A stretch of DNA of 64,000 nt from Rhodocaloribacter litoris (GCF_011682235.2 NZ_CP076718.1:275826-339825), one strand, 5' to 3'; counted from the stretch's first letter, positions 10,161-19,377 are shown. Notes: generated by a model not told the origin, from the sequence alone. Translations and numbers: made by a program.

Positions 10161-12749
10161 TCAGAAGGCCCCGCCGAAAAAGAGTGCGTTCAGGAAAAGC
10201 CGGTTGCTGCCCCACCAGAAGGCGCGGAAGTTCGGGTTGTCCATGATGAGCACGACGCGCCCCCGCCCGTAGCGCCGGGCGACGACGGCGGCGCTGCCGG
10301 AAGCCTGGGCCAGCCGTTCCCGGGAGATGTAGCCGCTGAGCACCGGCGCCTCGGCGTAGACCCCCACATTGGTGCCCGGCTCTTCGGCGGGGCGGTAGAA
10401 GGTGCTGTGGTCCCGAAAGACCGGGAGGGTCGGCCCCAGCCCGAAGGCCAGCGGGTGGGTGGTGTCGAGGACGACCTCGAAGATCGTCCCGCCGATGACC
10501 TGGGCGCCCCGGGCCTCGTCGAGCCGGTCGTAGGGCAGGCCGCGCAGGAGCGAATCCAGGTTGAAGGGTTTCTCCTCCAGCCGGGCGAGTTCCTGCCGGA
10601 GCACCCAGCCGGCGGCGGAGCCCAGGGCGATGAGGCGCCCGCCCCCCCGCACCCAGGCCTTGACCGTCTCGCCCGGCAGGGCGTCGTAGGAGCCGCCGGC
10701 AAGGATCAGGGTATTGTAGCGGCTCAGGTCGGCCCGCGCCACCCGGTCGGCGTCGAGCAGGGTAACGGGGATGCGGAACCGTTCGGTGAGCAGGTGCCAC
10801 ACCTCCCCGGCGTCGTAGGCTGACGTGCCGTCGCCGGTGATCAGGGCCAGGCGCGGCTGCTCAAGCACCGTGGTGCCCGGCCCGCCGAGATCCGGCCCGG
10901 CGGGGGTCAGCCCGGCCTCGACCGCATAGATCTCGACGTGGTCTTCTTCGACCAGGCGGGCGACGAGGTCGTGCACCCCGCCCACGGGCCCGTCGCGTCC
11001 CACGACGGGGATGATGACGGCCCCACGCTCGAAAGCGACCTCCTGCCCCCCCGTACGGACCGTGAAGGGGTCGGGCATGAGGCGGGGCCGCACCCCGGCC
11101 GCCTGCAGTTTGTAGAGGGCCCGTGGCGCGAAGTAACGGTTCCAGCGCATCACATAGGCCACCTCGGAGCGGCCGCCGACGAGCCGCCCGCCGTCCCGGG
11201 TCACGCGGGTGAGGGCCGGGCCCAGCAAGCCGTCGGGGGCCTGCCGGAGGGCGGCATGAGGAACGTCGAAGGCCAGCGGCAGCGTCCAGGTGGAGACGTC
11301 GTAGAAGAGCGAGTCTTCGAAGGTGTGCACCCGCTCCATCATGGCCTGGACCAGGCGCACCTGCGGCTGGTCGAGCGGTACGACGTAGGCCTGCCCGGCC
11401 CGGAAGGTTTTCCCTTCGGCCTGCACGTCGCGCGCCAGCTCGTGCACCCGGATGCGGTGGCGCAACAGCAGCTCGGCCAGCGCCTGTGCCCGGGTACGCC
11501 CCGGTTCCAGCCCGATGACATAGGCCTTCACGGGAAGGCGCCGGGCCACGTCGGCCGCCCCGGCGTAGAAGTCGCGCTGGTAGCGCAGCAGGCGTTCCCG
11601 CAGGTGCACCGCCGCCTCCAGCGTCGAGAGCGAGGTGGCGAACTGGTTACGCACGGTAAAGGCATAGTCCAGCGTGCCGTCGACCACCTCGCGCTTGAGC
11701 GCCCGTGACGAAGCCTGCTCGAAGAGGATACCGACGGCGCCGTTCACGTCGGGGTAGGTGGACCCCTTGCCGTAGTAGAAGTCGTCGAAGGATTCCTCGG
11801 TATAGTAGAGTGAACCGATACGATCGAGCGCACGGCCGTGGTAGGTGGCGATCTCGGCCGTCAGCTCCTGGTTGAGCGGGGGGGTGAGGGGATGGGTTCG
11901 GCTGGGCACGCCGGGCTGGAAGAAATAGGTGGCGTTTCCTCCCATCTCATGGTGATCGGTGAGGACCTGCGGCCGCCAGTGATGGAAGAGGGCCAGGCGT
12001 CCCCGGGATTCGGGATGCTGGGCCGGAAGCCAGTCCCGGTTCAGGTCGAACCAGTAGTGGTTGGTGCGCCCGCCGGGCCAGGGCTCGTTGTGCTCGCGGT
12101 CCTGGGGGTCGGCGGTGGCCACGGCGCCACGGTTCCGGTTGACCCACGTTGTGAAACGGTTGCGGCCGTCCGGGTTGAAGAGGGGATCGAGCAGGACGAC
12201 GGCGCTCTCGAGGGCATCCTCGACGGCGGGTCCCTGCCCGGCGGCGAGGTGGTAGAGGTAGAGCACGGCCGCCTCCGTCCCGCTGGCCTCGTTGCCGTGG
12301 ATGCTGTAGCCCTGGTAGAGCACGACCGGCATCGTGGCCAGCTCGTCGTCGCCGACCTCCCCCGGGGCTTCGGAAAGCCGCAGGTTGGCCGCCCGGATGG
12401 CTTCCAGCCGTTCGTGGTTGGCGGGCGAGGTGATCACGGCATGGATGAGGGGGCGTCCCTCGTAGGTGCGCCCGTGCTCGCGCAGCACCACCCGGTCGCT
12501 CGCCGCCGCCACCGCCTCGAAATACGCCACCACCTGATGCGGCTCGGTATGCTTCGTCCCGATCTGATGCCCGATGACTTCCTCGGGCTTCGGGATCGAG
12601 GAATCGTATCCCGTCACGCCCGGCAACGGCACCTCCATCGGAAACGGCAGCGACTGCGCCCACACGTGAGGCAGGCTACCCGGCAGCAGTCCGATCAGGA
12701 AACCGGCGAGAAGGCATGGGAAAAACCGAAAGCAGGTGGTACAACGCAT
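10161..12749 (-). CDS. Secreted M14-family zinc carboxypeptidase
   Basis: An 862-residue exported metallopeptidase. The N-terminus MRCTTCFRFFPCLLAG with a hydrophobic core and VWAQS cleavage site is a signal peptide. The M14 domain spans about residues 50-370. The first zinc-ligand pair is in SIHGNEASG (HxxE), the substrate-binding arginine/asparagine region is in FNPDGRNRF, and a further His lies in LTDHHEMGG. M14 enzymes remove C-terminal residues or cleave peptidoglycan peptides. The C-terminal half (about 560-860) resembles the glutamine-amidotransferase-like fold often attached to large bacterial M14 proteins (LILAGGSYDALPGETVKAW), which may be structural. ATG at 12749 is chosen because the signal peptide starts there. 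Neighbouring genes on this strand encode metabolic enzymes and show no obvious link. Confidence 0.88.
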   Translation of the reverse strand: MRCTTCFRFFPCLLAGFLIGLLPGSLPHVWAQSLPFPMEVPLPGVTGYDSSIPKPEEVIGHQIGTKHTEPHQVVAYFEAVAAASDRVVLREHGRTYEGRPLIHAVITSPANHERLEAIRAANLRLSEAPGEVGDDELATMPVVLYQGYSIHGNEASGTEAAVLYLYHLAAGQGPAVEDALESAVVLLDPLFNPDGRNRFTTWVNRNRGAVATADPQDREHNEPWPGGRTNHYWFDLNRDWLPAQHPESRGRLALFHHWRPQVLTDHHEMGGNATYFFQPGVPSRTHPLTPPLNQELTAEIATYHGRALDRIGSLYYTEESFDDFYYGKGSTYPDVNGAVGILFEQASSRALKREVVDGTLDYAFTVRNQFATSLSTLEAAVHLRERLLRYQRDFYAGAADVARRLPVKAYVIGLEPGRTRAQALAELLLRHRIRVHELARDVQAEGKTFRAGQAYVVPLDQPQVRLVQAMMERVHTFEDSLFYDVSTWTLPLAFDVPHAALRQAPDGLLGPALTRVTRDGGRLVGGRSEVAYVMRWNRYFAPRALYKLQAAGVRPRLMPDPFTVRTGGQEVAFERGAVIIPVVGRDGPVGGVHDLVARLVEEDHVEIYAVEAGLTPAGPDLGGPGTTVLEQPRLALITGDGTSAYDAGEVWHLLTERFRIPVTLLDADRVARADLSRYNTLILAGGSYDALPGETVKAWVRGGGRLIALGSAAGWVLRQELARLEEKPFNLDSLLRGLPYDRLDEARGAQVIGGTIFEVVLDTTHPLAFGLGPTLPVFRDHSTFYRPAEEPGTNVGVYAEAPVLSGYISRERLAQASGSAAVVARRYGRGRVVLIMDNPNFRAFWWGSNRLFLNALFFGGAF

Positions 12750-12824
12750 GTTTTCCTGGTCTGGGTGTTTGAACGGGGTTCTGAAGCCGGAACCCGACCG
12801 CGTCACGGGCCCGGCCGGTCGTCC

Positions 12825-14153
12825 TCAGCCGGCGAGGGCAATCTGGACGTCCATCACGTTGGTATGGGTGGGTCCGGTTTTGAGCAGGGTTCCCAGCGCC
12901 TCAAAGAAAGGGTAGGCATCGTGCCTTTCGAGGGCGGTTTCGGGGTCGAGGCCGCCGCGCCGGGCTTCGGGGACCGTTTCGGGTGTGACCCAGGCGCCGG
13001 CGGCGTCCGTGGGACCGTCCCGGCCGTCGGTGCCCCCGCTGACCACCACGACCGGCTGCCCGGCGCCTTCGATCTGGAGTGCCGCCGCCAGCGCCAGTTC
13101 CTGGTTACGCCCGCCCCGCCCGCCGTTCTCCACGGTGACGGTCGTCTCGCCGCCCCAGAGCAGGCACGTCGCCGGGCCGCCGGCCGCCTGAAGCGCCCGC
13201 CGCGCCACTTCGACGCCGGCCTGGCGGGCCTCGCCGGTCAGCCGGTCGGTGACGAGCAGGGGACGATAGCCGCGTCGCCGGGCCTCGTGCGCGGCCGCCT
13301 GCAGGGCGTGCCGGTTGCTGCCGACGAGCAGCGTCAGGGTCCGCCGGAAGGCCGGATGCCCGGGCTTGGGCGTCTCCAGCTCCGGCGTGTCCCGGCCGCC
13401 GCGCAGGTGCGACCGTACGGGCGCCGGCACCCGCTCCCACAGGTCGAACTGTTGCAGCACCTGGATGGCCTCCCGGAAGGTCGAGCGGTCCGGCACGGTG
13501 GGCCCGCTGGCGATGACCGAGAGGTCGTCGCCGACGACGTCGGAGATGGCGAACGCCACCACGGTTGCCGGAAACGCCGTGGCCGCCAGCCGCCCCCCGC
13601 CGATGCGAGAGAGGTGCTTGCGGACGACGTTGATCTGATGAATGTCGGCGCCGCTGTGCAAGAGCAACTGGAACGTGGTCTGGGCCGCCTCCAGTGTGAT
13701 GCCGTCCACGAAGGCGGGCCAGAGGGCCGAGCCGCCGCCCGAGAGCAGCACGAGCAGCAGGTCGCCGGCCCGGCAGGCCCGTGCCAGCGCCAGCGTGCGT
13801 TCCGCCGCCGCCATGCCGGCCTCGTCCGGCAGCGGGTGCCCGGCCTCGACCACCTCGATGCGCCCGGGCGGCGGTATGGTGGCGGGCAACGTGGCCCGGT
13901 AACCGTGCGGTACCACCACCAGCCCCCCCTCGATGCGCGATCCAAAGCGGGCCTCCACCGCACCCGCCATGGCCATCGCCGCCTTCCCGGCACCCACTAC
14001 CACCACCCGGCTGAAGGTGTCCAGCCCGCCCAGCAGCTTGTCCCACTCGATGCGTTCCATCAGCCGGTCCGGGCGCACCCCGGAGACGGCCGCCCGGTAG
14101 ATCGCCTCCGCATCCGCCACCCGCCTGCGCATCTTTCTGTCCAGTACGATCAT
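12825..14153 (-). CDS. Glycerate 2-kinase (type 2 family, MOFRL domain)
   Basis: A 442-residue cytoplasmic enzyme of the GckA/TtuD glycerate kinase family. It phosphorylates D-glycerate to 2-phosphoglycerate and so feeds glyoxylate, serine or tartrate carbon into glycolysis. The N-terminal DUF4147 domain contains the nucleotide-site motif RVVVVGAGKAAMAMA and the LLVLLSGGGSALWPAF loop. The C-terminal MOFRL domain carries LLWGGETTVTV, GRGGRNQELALAAAL and VSGGTDGRDGPTDAAGA. Length matches the family (~420-450). The ATG at 14153 (MIVLDRKM) is chosen over an upstream extension that is arginine-rich and unlike the family. The next gene on the strand ends 145 bp upstream, and the M14 gene starts 76 bp downstream, so transcriptional units are unclear. 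Confidence 0.93.
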   Translation of the reverse strand: MIVLDRKMRRRVADAEAIYRAAVSGVRPDRLMERIEWDKLLGGLDTFSRVVVVGAGKAAMAMAGAVEARFGSRIEGGLVVVPHGYRATLPATIPPPGRIEVVEAGHPLPDEAGMAAAERTLALARACRAGDLLLVLLSGGGSALWPAFVDGITLEAAQTTFQLLLHSGADIHQINVVRKHLSRIGGGRLAATAFPATVVAFAISDVVGDDLSVIASGPTVPDRSTFREAIQVLQQFDLWERVPAPVRSHLRGGRDTPELETPKPGHPAFRRTLTLLVGSNRHALQAAAHEARRRGYRPLLVTDRLTGEARQAGVEVARRALQAAGGPATCLLWGGETTVTVENGGRGGRNQELALAAALQIEGAGQPVVVVSGGTDGRDGPTDAAGAWVTPETVPEARRGGLDPETALERHDAYPFFEALGTLLKTGPTHTNVMDVQIALAG

Positions 14154-14297
14154 AAGACGTCTGCATCTCGGCCGCGTCACGCGGCCAGCATTCCGGCGGA
14201 AAATAAGACGACCCGGGCCGCAAAGGGAAGCCGGCAGCAACCGGCACCGGCCGCATGGCCGTTTTTCCGGCACGGCAGGAGCGGGTTCCGAAAAGCG

Positions 14298-15389
14298 TCA
14301 GCCGGGCTCACCCCGGTATAGATAGGCCAGCTCCACCTCGCGCGTGCCGTTCGCATCGGCCACGGCGAACGTGTTGCCGCCGCCCCAGATCTCCGCCCCG
14401 CCGACCTCGCCGGCCTTGTTGAGCGCGTAGAACTTGACGTTGAAGGCCGGGCGGCCCTGGTCGTCCTGGAGCCGGGCCAGCCGGGTGTGATCGACGATGC
14501 GCTCGCAGGCGTAGAGGCAGGCCTGCTGCGGGCTGTCGCCCATGCGCATCCGCTCGACGATGAGAAAGGCGCAGAGGTTTTCCAGGTTGGCCTCGCCCCG
14601 GCCGGTCGAGCCGGCGGCGCCGACCTCGTTGTCCACGTACAGCCCGGCGCCGATGATCGGGGAGTCGCCCACCCGTCCGGGAATCTTGAACGCCAGCCCG
14701 CTCGTGGTGGTGACACCGCTGATGTTGCCCGCCAGGTCGATGGCCGAGCAGTGGATCGTGCCCCAGTGCCGTTTGATTTCCTCCAGGTACATCCCGATGT
14801 CGCGATCTTCCGGGCTGTGCGGGGGCAGGTAATCGTCCTGGTTCGAGAGCGTCTCCTTCCAGCGGACCCATACCTCGCGGGCCCTGTCCGTGAGGAGGTT
14901 CTCCACGGGAAAGCCGTGCATCCGGGCAAAGTCCTGCGCCCCCTTGCCGACGAGGAGCACGTGGTCGGTGCGCTCCATGACGAGACGCGCCACCTTCGAG
15001 GGATACTTGATACCCTCGAGCGCGGCGACGGCCCCGGCCCGTCCCGTGGGCCCGTGCATGACGGAGGCGTCGAGCTGCACGACCCCGTCCTCGTTGGGCA
15101 GGCCGCCGTAGCCGACGCTCATGTCATCCGGATCCTCCTCCACCAGGTTGACCCCGGCGATGACGGCGTCGAGGGCGTCACCGCCCTGCTGGATGACCTC
15201 CATGGCCCGCGCCACGGCCCGCATGCCGTTCCGGCTCGAGATGGCCACCGGGCCGGCCGGGCGCATCGACGGCCGCACCGGCGACCGCTCCCCGACAACC
15301 CGGGCCGCCGGCCACAGGGAGGCCGCCACCCCGGCCAGCGCGCCCCGTTTCAGAAAGTCGCGACGTGTCGTATCGTGTTCGTTCTGCAT
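14298..15389 (-). CDS. Tat-exported N4-(beta-N-acetylglucosaminyl)-L-asparaginase (Ntn hydrolase)
   Basis: A 363-residue exported enzyme. The N-terminus TTRRDFLKRGALAG is a twin-arginine signal. The body is an aspartylglucosaminidase/type 2 asparaginase. It is made as a precursor that autocleaves before a nucleophilic threonine, here T211 in GTIHCSAID. The conserved beta-subunit motifs TTTSGLAFKIPGRVGDSP and GLYVDNEVGAAGSTGRGE follow. Bacterial relatives (for example the Elizabethkingia enzyme) split the bond between asparagine and N-acetylglucosamine in glycopeptides; related enzymes act on isoaspartyl peptides. The ATG at 15389 gives a complete Tat signal; longer forms would overlap the divergent M24 gene. 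Export and autoproteolysis are inferred from motifs. Confidence 0.93.
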   Translation of the reverse strand: MQNEHDTTRRDFLKRGALAGVAASLWPAARVVGERSPVRPSMRPAGPVAISSRNGMRAVARAMEVIQQGGDALDAVIAGVNLVEEDPDDMSVGYGGLPNEDGVVQLDASVMHGPTGRAGAVAALEGIKYPSKVARLVMERTDHVLLVGKGAQDFARMHGFPVENLLTDRAREVWVRWKETLSNQDDYLPPHSPEDRDIGMYLEEIKRHWGTIHCSAIDLAGNISGVTTTSGLAFKIPGRVGDSPIIGAGLYVDNEVGAAGSTGRGEANLENLCAFLIVERMRMGDSPQQACLYACERIVDHTRLARLQDDQGRPAFNVKFYALNKAGEVGGAEIWGGGNTFAVADANGTREVELAYLYRGEPG

Positions 15390-15578
15390 GACGTGCTCCG
15401 TTTTGGGTTTCGAGCGGAAGGGGGCGGGACGATACGAGGCGGGGGAATGTACGCTCCGAACCTTCAGTTTTTCAACGCAAATTTTCACGTTTTCCCGTTC
15501 GATACGTGGACGGCGTTCGACATGGCGGCAACGCTGTGCTATCTTCTCCGCCGACCCGATCACCCGCCCATCCGACCC

Positions 15579-16700
15579 ATGACGAAACCGGACTATGCGG
15601 CCCGTCACACCCGCCTGGCGGAAGCCCTCGCCAGCGTCGGCCTCGACGCGCTGGCCCTGAATCCCGGCCCGAGCCTGGTCTACTTCACCGGGCTGCACTT
15701 CCATCTGAGCGAACGTCCCGTCGTGGCCGTCTTCTCCGCCGCCGGCGACGTCCCCGTGCTGGTGCTGCCTGAACTGGAGGCCCAGAAGCTGAAAGAAGCG
15801 GCCTTCGAACTGCAAGCCTTCACCTACACGGAAGACCTGGCGAGCTGGCCCCGGGCGTTCGCCGCGGCGATGCAGGCCGCCCGCATCGACGGCCGGCGGG
15901 TGGGGGTGGAGCCCCGCAGCCTGCGGGTGCTGGAGCTGCGCCTGCTCGAACAGGCGGCCCCCGACGCCGCTTTCGTCTCGGGCGAGCAGGCCGTGGCCGC
16001 GCTGCGGATGCGCAAGGACGCCGCCGAGCTGGCCCTGATGCGCGAGGCGACGGCCATCGCCCAGCGCGCCCTGCAGGCGACCCTTCCTACGGTCCGCCCC
16101 GGCGTCACCGAGCGCGAGGCGGCCGCCACGCTCATCCAGCACCTCCTGCGCGAGGGTAGCGACGGCGAGCTGCCCTTCCAGCCCATCGTCGCCTTCGGAC
16201 CCAACAGCGCCAACCCCCACGCCGTCCCGACGGACTACACCCTCCGCGAGGGCGACCTGGTGCTGTTCGACTGGGGCGCCAACCACCACGGCTACTTCTC
16301 CGACCTGACGCGCTGCTTCGTCGCCGGCGAGCCGGAGGCGGAACTGGCCCGCATCGCCGAGGTGGTGCGGCAGGCCAACGCCGCCGGCCGCGCCGCCGCC
16401 GGCCCCGGCGTCCCCGCCGGCGAGGTGGACCGCACCGCCCGCCGCGTCGTCGAGGAAGCCGGCTACGGGGCGTACTTCATCCACCGCACGGGCCACGGCC
16501 TCGGCCTCGAGGTCCACGAAGACCCCTATATCCGGGGCGACAACGAACAGCGCCTCGCCGAGGGCATGACCTTCACCATCGAGCCGGGCATCTACCTGCC
16601 CGGGCGCGGCGGTGTACGCATCGAAGACGACGTGGTCATCACCGCCGGCGGCGCCGAAAGCCTGAGCGACCTGCCCCGTGAGCTCATCCGGCTGGGTTGA
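15579..16700 (+). CDS. M24-family aminopeptidase (Xaa-Pro peptidase-like)
   Basis: A 373-residue cytoplasmic metallopeptidase. An N-terminal creatinase-like domain (about 1-140) leads into the pita-bread catalytic domain. The five-residue dinuclear metal site is intact: D231 in FDWGANHHGY, D242 in FSDLTR, H306 in HRTGHGLGL, E335 in FTIEPG and E349 in RIEDDV. The family removes N-terminal residues preceding proline; exact specificity is not shown. ATG at 15579 matches the family length (~350-370). Upstream is a 189-bp region shared with the divergent asparaginase gene. The gene ends just before a 7-bp-periodic repeat tract, with no strong terminator seen. Confidence 0.94.
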   Translation: MTKPDYAARHTRLAEALASVGLDALALNPGPSLVYFTGLHFHLSERPVVAVFSAAGDVPVLVLPELEAQKLKEAAFELQAFTYTEDLASWPRAFAAAMQAARIDGRRVGVEPRSLRVLELRLLEQAAPDAAFVSGEQAVAALRMRKDAAELALMREATAIAQRALQATLPTVRPGVTEREAAATLIQHLLREGSDGELPFQPIVAFGPNSANPHAVPTDYTLREGDLVLFDWGANHHGYFSDLTRCFVAGEPEAELARIAEVVRQANAAGRAAAGPGVPAGEVDRTARRVVEEAGYGAYFIHRTGHGLGLEVHEDPYIRGDNEQRLAEGMTFTIEPGIYLPGRGGVRIEDDVVITAGGAESLSDLPRELIRLG

Positions 16701-16711
16701 GATGGGATGTG

Positions 16712-16848
16712 TAGTGCGTGGTGCGTAGTGCGGGGTGCGTGATGCGTAGTGCGGGGTGCGTGATGCGTAGTGCGGGGTGCGTGATGCGTAGTGCGGGGTG
16801 CGTAAAGATCGAGTTTTACGAAATACGCACTACGAAATACGAACGAGG
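16712..16848. repeat. Heptanucleotide tandem tract with inverted arm
   Basis: Bases 16712-16802 are 13 consecutive 7-mers with common ending TGCG. From 16726 they form a 21-bp higher-order unit (TAGTGCG, GGGTGCG, TGATGCG) repeated about 3.7 times. After a short spacer the right arm (about 16814-16848) also has 7-bp spacing (AAATACG, CACTACG, AAATACG, AACGAGG). It contains CGCACTACG, the exact reverse complement of the left-arm CGTAGTGCG, so a hairpin can form. The TAG stop of the following minus-strand gene (16830-16832) lies inside the right arm. It is not CRISPR-like because there are no unique spacers. Confidence 0.85.
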
Positions 16849-17624
16849 AACGCCAGCATCCGCTCCTGCACGTCCCGGTGCCCGTACTCGGCCTCGACGT
16901 TGACGTACGGGATGCCCCGGCGGCCGCAATAGACCGAGAGGGAGCCGTCGTCCGTGGCGCGGGCGTTGTCCTGGAGCACCACGTTGAAGCCTGCCGCGCG
17001 GACCACCTCGAAGAGACCGCGCTCGGTGACGAAGAAGAAGTCGTCCGGGTCGCTTCCGTCGGCGATGAACACTTCCACCGCGTTGCCGTCCTCCGAGCCG
17101 CCGGGCAGGTAGCTGGCCGCCGAATAGTTTTCGTCCGTGTTGTTGTGCACGGCGACTACGAGCGAGAGGGTGTCGAGGCCGGCCCGGACGAGCACCGCCT
17201 CCGCCAGGCGCCGGACTTCGGCGGCCGCCGCCGGGCTGAAGGCCCCGAAACGGCGGAGCGTGGCCTCGATGCCCGCCGGCGTGAACATGCGGTTGGGATC
17301 GAAGGTGTAGGTGGTGTCGCCCAGGGTGAACGTGATGTTGCGCTCGCCCGTGTGCCGCAGCTCGACGAGCCGGCCGCCGTGCCGGCGAATCACGGCCCGC
17401 GCGGCCTCCACGGCGGTGTTCTCGTCATCGTGCAGGCTGAGGAACGTGCGCCCCGGCCGGCCACTCTCGGTCACCACCACCTCCACCGCCCCCGCACCGA
17501 CCGGCACGGTCGTCACGTCTTCGACCACCCCTCTCCCTCCGCACCCGGTCCCCCAGAGCGCCAGGCAGAGTCCTACCAGGGCAGCGGCTCTTTCCGGCAT
17601 GTACAGGTTGCGAAACAAAGGCAT
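16830..17624 (-). CDS. Conserved secreted protein of unknown function (HDDE / VHNN motifs)
   Basis: A 264-residue protein that I cannot name. The N-terminus is a signal sequence (ERAAALVGLCLALWGTGCGG) ending in a cysteine, suggesting a lipoprotein although the lipobox is imperfect. An ATG at 17600 would give a tidier signal than the one at 17624. The body contains polar motifs of the kind seen in metal-dependent hydrolases: LSLHDDENTAVEAA, ELRHTGERNITF, a VAVHNNTDENYS segment and a C-terminal YCGRRGIPYVNVEAEYGH. I infer an enzyme, perhaps an amidohydrolase or peptidase-like fold, but nothing proves it. The stop codon lies inside a heptanucleotide repeat tract, so the last few residues come from repeat DNA. 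It is divergent from the DUF819 gene. Confidence 0.75.
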   Translation of the reverse strand: MPLFRNLYMPERAAALVGLCLALWGTGCGGRGVVEDVTTVPVGAGAVEVVVTESGRPGRTFLSLHDDENTAVEAARAVIRRHGGRLVELRHTGERNITFTLGDTTYTFDPNRMFTPAGIEATLRRFGAFSPAAAAEVRRLAEAVLVRAGLDTLSLVVAVHNNTDENYSAASYLPGGSEDGNAVEVFIADGSDPDDFFFVTERGLFEVVRAAGFNVVLQDNARATDDGSLSVYCGRRGIPYVNVEAEYGHRDVQERMLAFLVRIS

Positions 17625-17784
17625 CTCCGTCTGGATCGTCGGCTCCGGAATATCCGCAAAGAACCTTAATTGTCAAACCCCGGGGGGACAGCCGTCCGTG
17701 CGGCGTCCGCTTCGATTTGCGTGATTCACCGGCAGGTCGCATTTTCCCGGCTCCACCCGAAGCCGTCCCATCGTTGCGCCGTCC

Positions 17785-19002
17785 ATGGAAACGCTTTTTC
17801 CGATCACCGAGCCGACCCACCTGTTCGCCTTTCTGGCCGCCGTTCTCGGGCTGGTCTTCTGGCTGAGCACGTTGCCGCCCCTGAAGAAGCTGTTCGAATT
17901 CCTGCCGCCGGTGATCTGGGCCTATTTCGTCCCGATGATCGCCACGACGCTGGGCATCACCCCGGACAGCAGCCCCGTCTATTCGTGGATGTCGCGCTAC
18001 CTGCTGCCCTTCTCGCTCTTCCTGCTGATGATCACGGTGGATCTGCCGGCGGTGCTGCGGCTGGGCAAGACGGCGCTGTTGATGATGCTGGCCGGCACGC
18101 TCGGGATCGTCGTCGGCGGGCCGGTGGCCTACCTGATCTTCAAGGGGTTTCTGCCCGAGGACGCCTGGCAGGGGCTGGCGGCGCTCTCGGGGAGCTGGAT
18201 CGGCGGCACGGCCAACATGGTCGCCATCCAGCAGCACATCGAGTCGACGGCGGTGGTTCCCACGACGGTCGACCTCGGGCCGATCATCGTGGTGGACACG
18301 GTCGTCGGCTACGGGTGGATGGGGGTGCTCATCTTCCTGAGCGCCTTCCAGCACCGCTTCAACCGCCGGGTGCAGGCCGACACCCGCTTCGTCGACGAAC
18401 TGAACCGCAAGCTGCTGGAGCTGGACACCGCACGCCGGCCCGTGCAGATCGCCGACCTGGCGATGATCGTGGGGGTGGGCCTGGCAGCCACGGTGCTGGC
18501 CCGGCTGCTGGGCGAGGCCATCCCGCCGGTGCGCCTCGACCCCGGGGCCCCCTCGCTCATCAGCGGGACCACCTGGGCCATCCTCATCGTGGTGACGGCC
18601 GGGCTGCTGCTCTCGTTCACCCCGATGCGCACGCTGGAGCGACCCGGCGCCTCGCGCCTGGGCTACCTGGCGCTCTACCTGCTGCTGACCTCCATCGGCG
18701 CCCGCGCCGACCTGAAGGCCGTCCTCGACGCGCCCCTGTTCCTGCTCACCGGCGTCGTGTGGATCAGCATCCACGTCGCCCTCCTGTTCCTGGCGGCCCG
18801 GCTCCTGCGCGCGCCCATGTTCTTCGTGGCCACCGGCAGCATGGCCAACGTGGGCGGGGCAGCCAGCGCCCCCATCGTGGCCGAGGTGTACCTGCCGGGC
18901 ATGGCGCCGGTGGGCCTGCTCATGGCCGTGGCCGGCTACATCCTGGGCATCTACGCCGCCCTCGCCTGCGCCGAGATCCTCCGCTTCCTGAGCATGCTCT
19001 GA
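17785..19002 (+). CDS. DUF819-family membrane protein
   Basis: A 405-residue integral membrane protein with about 11-12 hydrophobic helices. Family-defining glycine-rich segments include LSGSWIGGTANMVAIQQ, VDLGPIIVVDTVVGYGW and a later FFVATGSMANVGGAASAPIVA. The two related GG-containing halves suggest an inverted-repeat transporter fold. DUF819 (YjcL-like) members have no established substrate; gluconate or keto-acid transport has been guessed only from context in other genomes. ATG at 17785 follows a 160-bp non-coding gap shared with the divergent secreted unknown. Downstream lie 375 bp without a gene, so it appears monocistronic. Confidence 0.9.
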   Translation: METLFPITEPTHLFAFLAAVLGLVFWLSTLPPLKKLFEFLPPVIWAYFVPMIATTLGITPDSSPVYSWMSRYLLPFSLFLLMITVDLPAVLRLGKTALLMMLAGTLGIVVGGPVAYLIFKGFLPEDAWQGLAALSGSWIGGTANMVAIQQHIESTAVVPTTVDLGPIIVVDTVVGYGWMGVLIFLSAFQHRFNRRVQADTRFVDELNRKLLELDTARRPVQIADLAMIVGVGLAATVLARLLGEAIPPVRLDPGAPSLISGTTWAILIVVTAGLLLSFTPMRTLERPGASRLGYLALYLLLTSIGARADLKAVLDAPLFLLTGVVWISIHVALLFLAARLLRAPMFFVATGSMANVGGAASAPIVAEVYLPGMAPVGLLMAVAGYILGIYAALACAEILRFLSML

Positions 19003-19377
19003 CCCCTTCCCCGGCGTGCCCCTTTCCCCATGGTTTCGACAAAATAACCTGTCACATTTTACACACTTCGGCAACACCCTTCTTGCCGCAAAGGCCGTTA
19101 TTACGAACGGCTTTGAGAACACAGATCACCCCCCGTCTCCGCGCCGGGCGAAACCGCACCTACCCGCCCGTGACAGGGCGGGCAAGCGATCCGGTGTTCC
19201 CCCGGCCATCCAGGCCAACGCCTGTGGCTAAACGCGTGGAATAAAATCACAACCACCCGATGGGGGGTGCTTTCCACCGTCTGCTTCTTCGAAGCCCCGT
19301 GCGCACACGCCACCGCGAAGAAGCAGACGATGCCGAGAAAGGAGAATCGAAAATAGCACATACATGGAGGCAGAAAA
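19003..19377. other. Structured gene-free region upstream of the cupredoxin/fasciclin pair
   Basis: No credible gene. It contains several inverted repeats. The first, at 19090-19114 (GCCGTT, 6-nt loop, AACGGC, then TTT), is a possible weak terminator for the DUF819 gene. The second, at 19163-19182, is CCCGCCC, a 6-nt loop and GGGCGGG. The third, at 19278-19291 and 19316-19329, is a perfect 14-bp inverted repeat (CGTCTGCTTCTTCG and its complement) with a 24-bp loop, ending 48 bp before the next start codon. A good GGAGG ribosome-binding site lies just before 19378. The A+T-richer stretch near 19230 could hold the promoter. I recognise no known riboswitch. Confidence 0.6.

Noticed and set aside
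16712-16848. CRISPR array
   Set aside because: The repeat unit is 7 or 21 bp, with no unique spacers and no cas genes.
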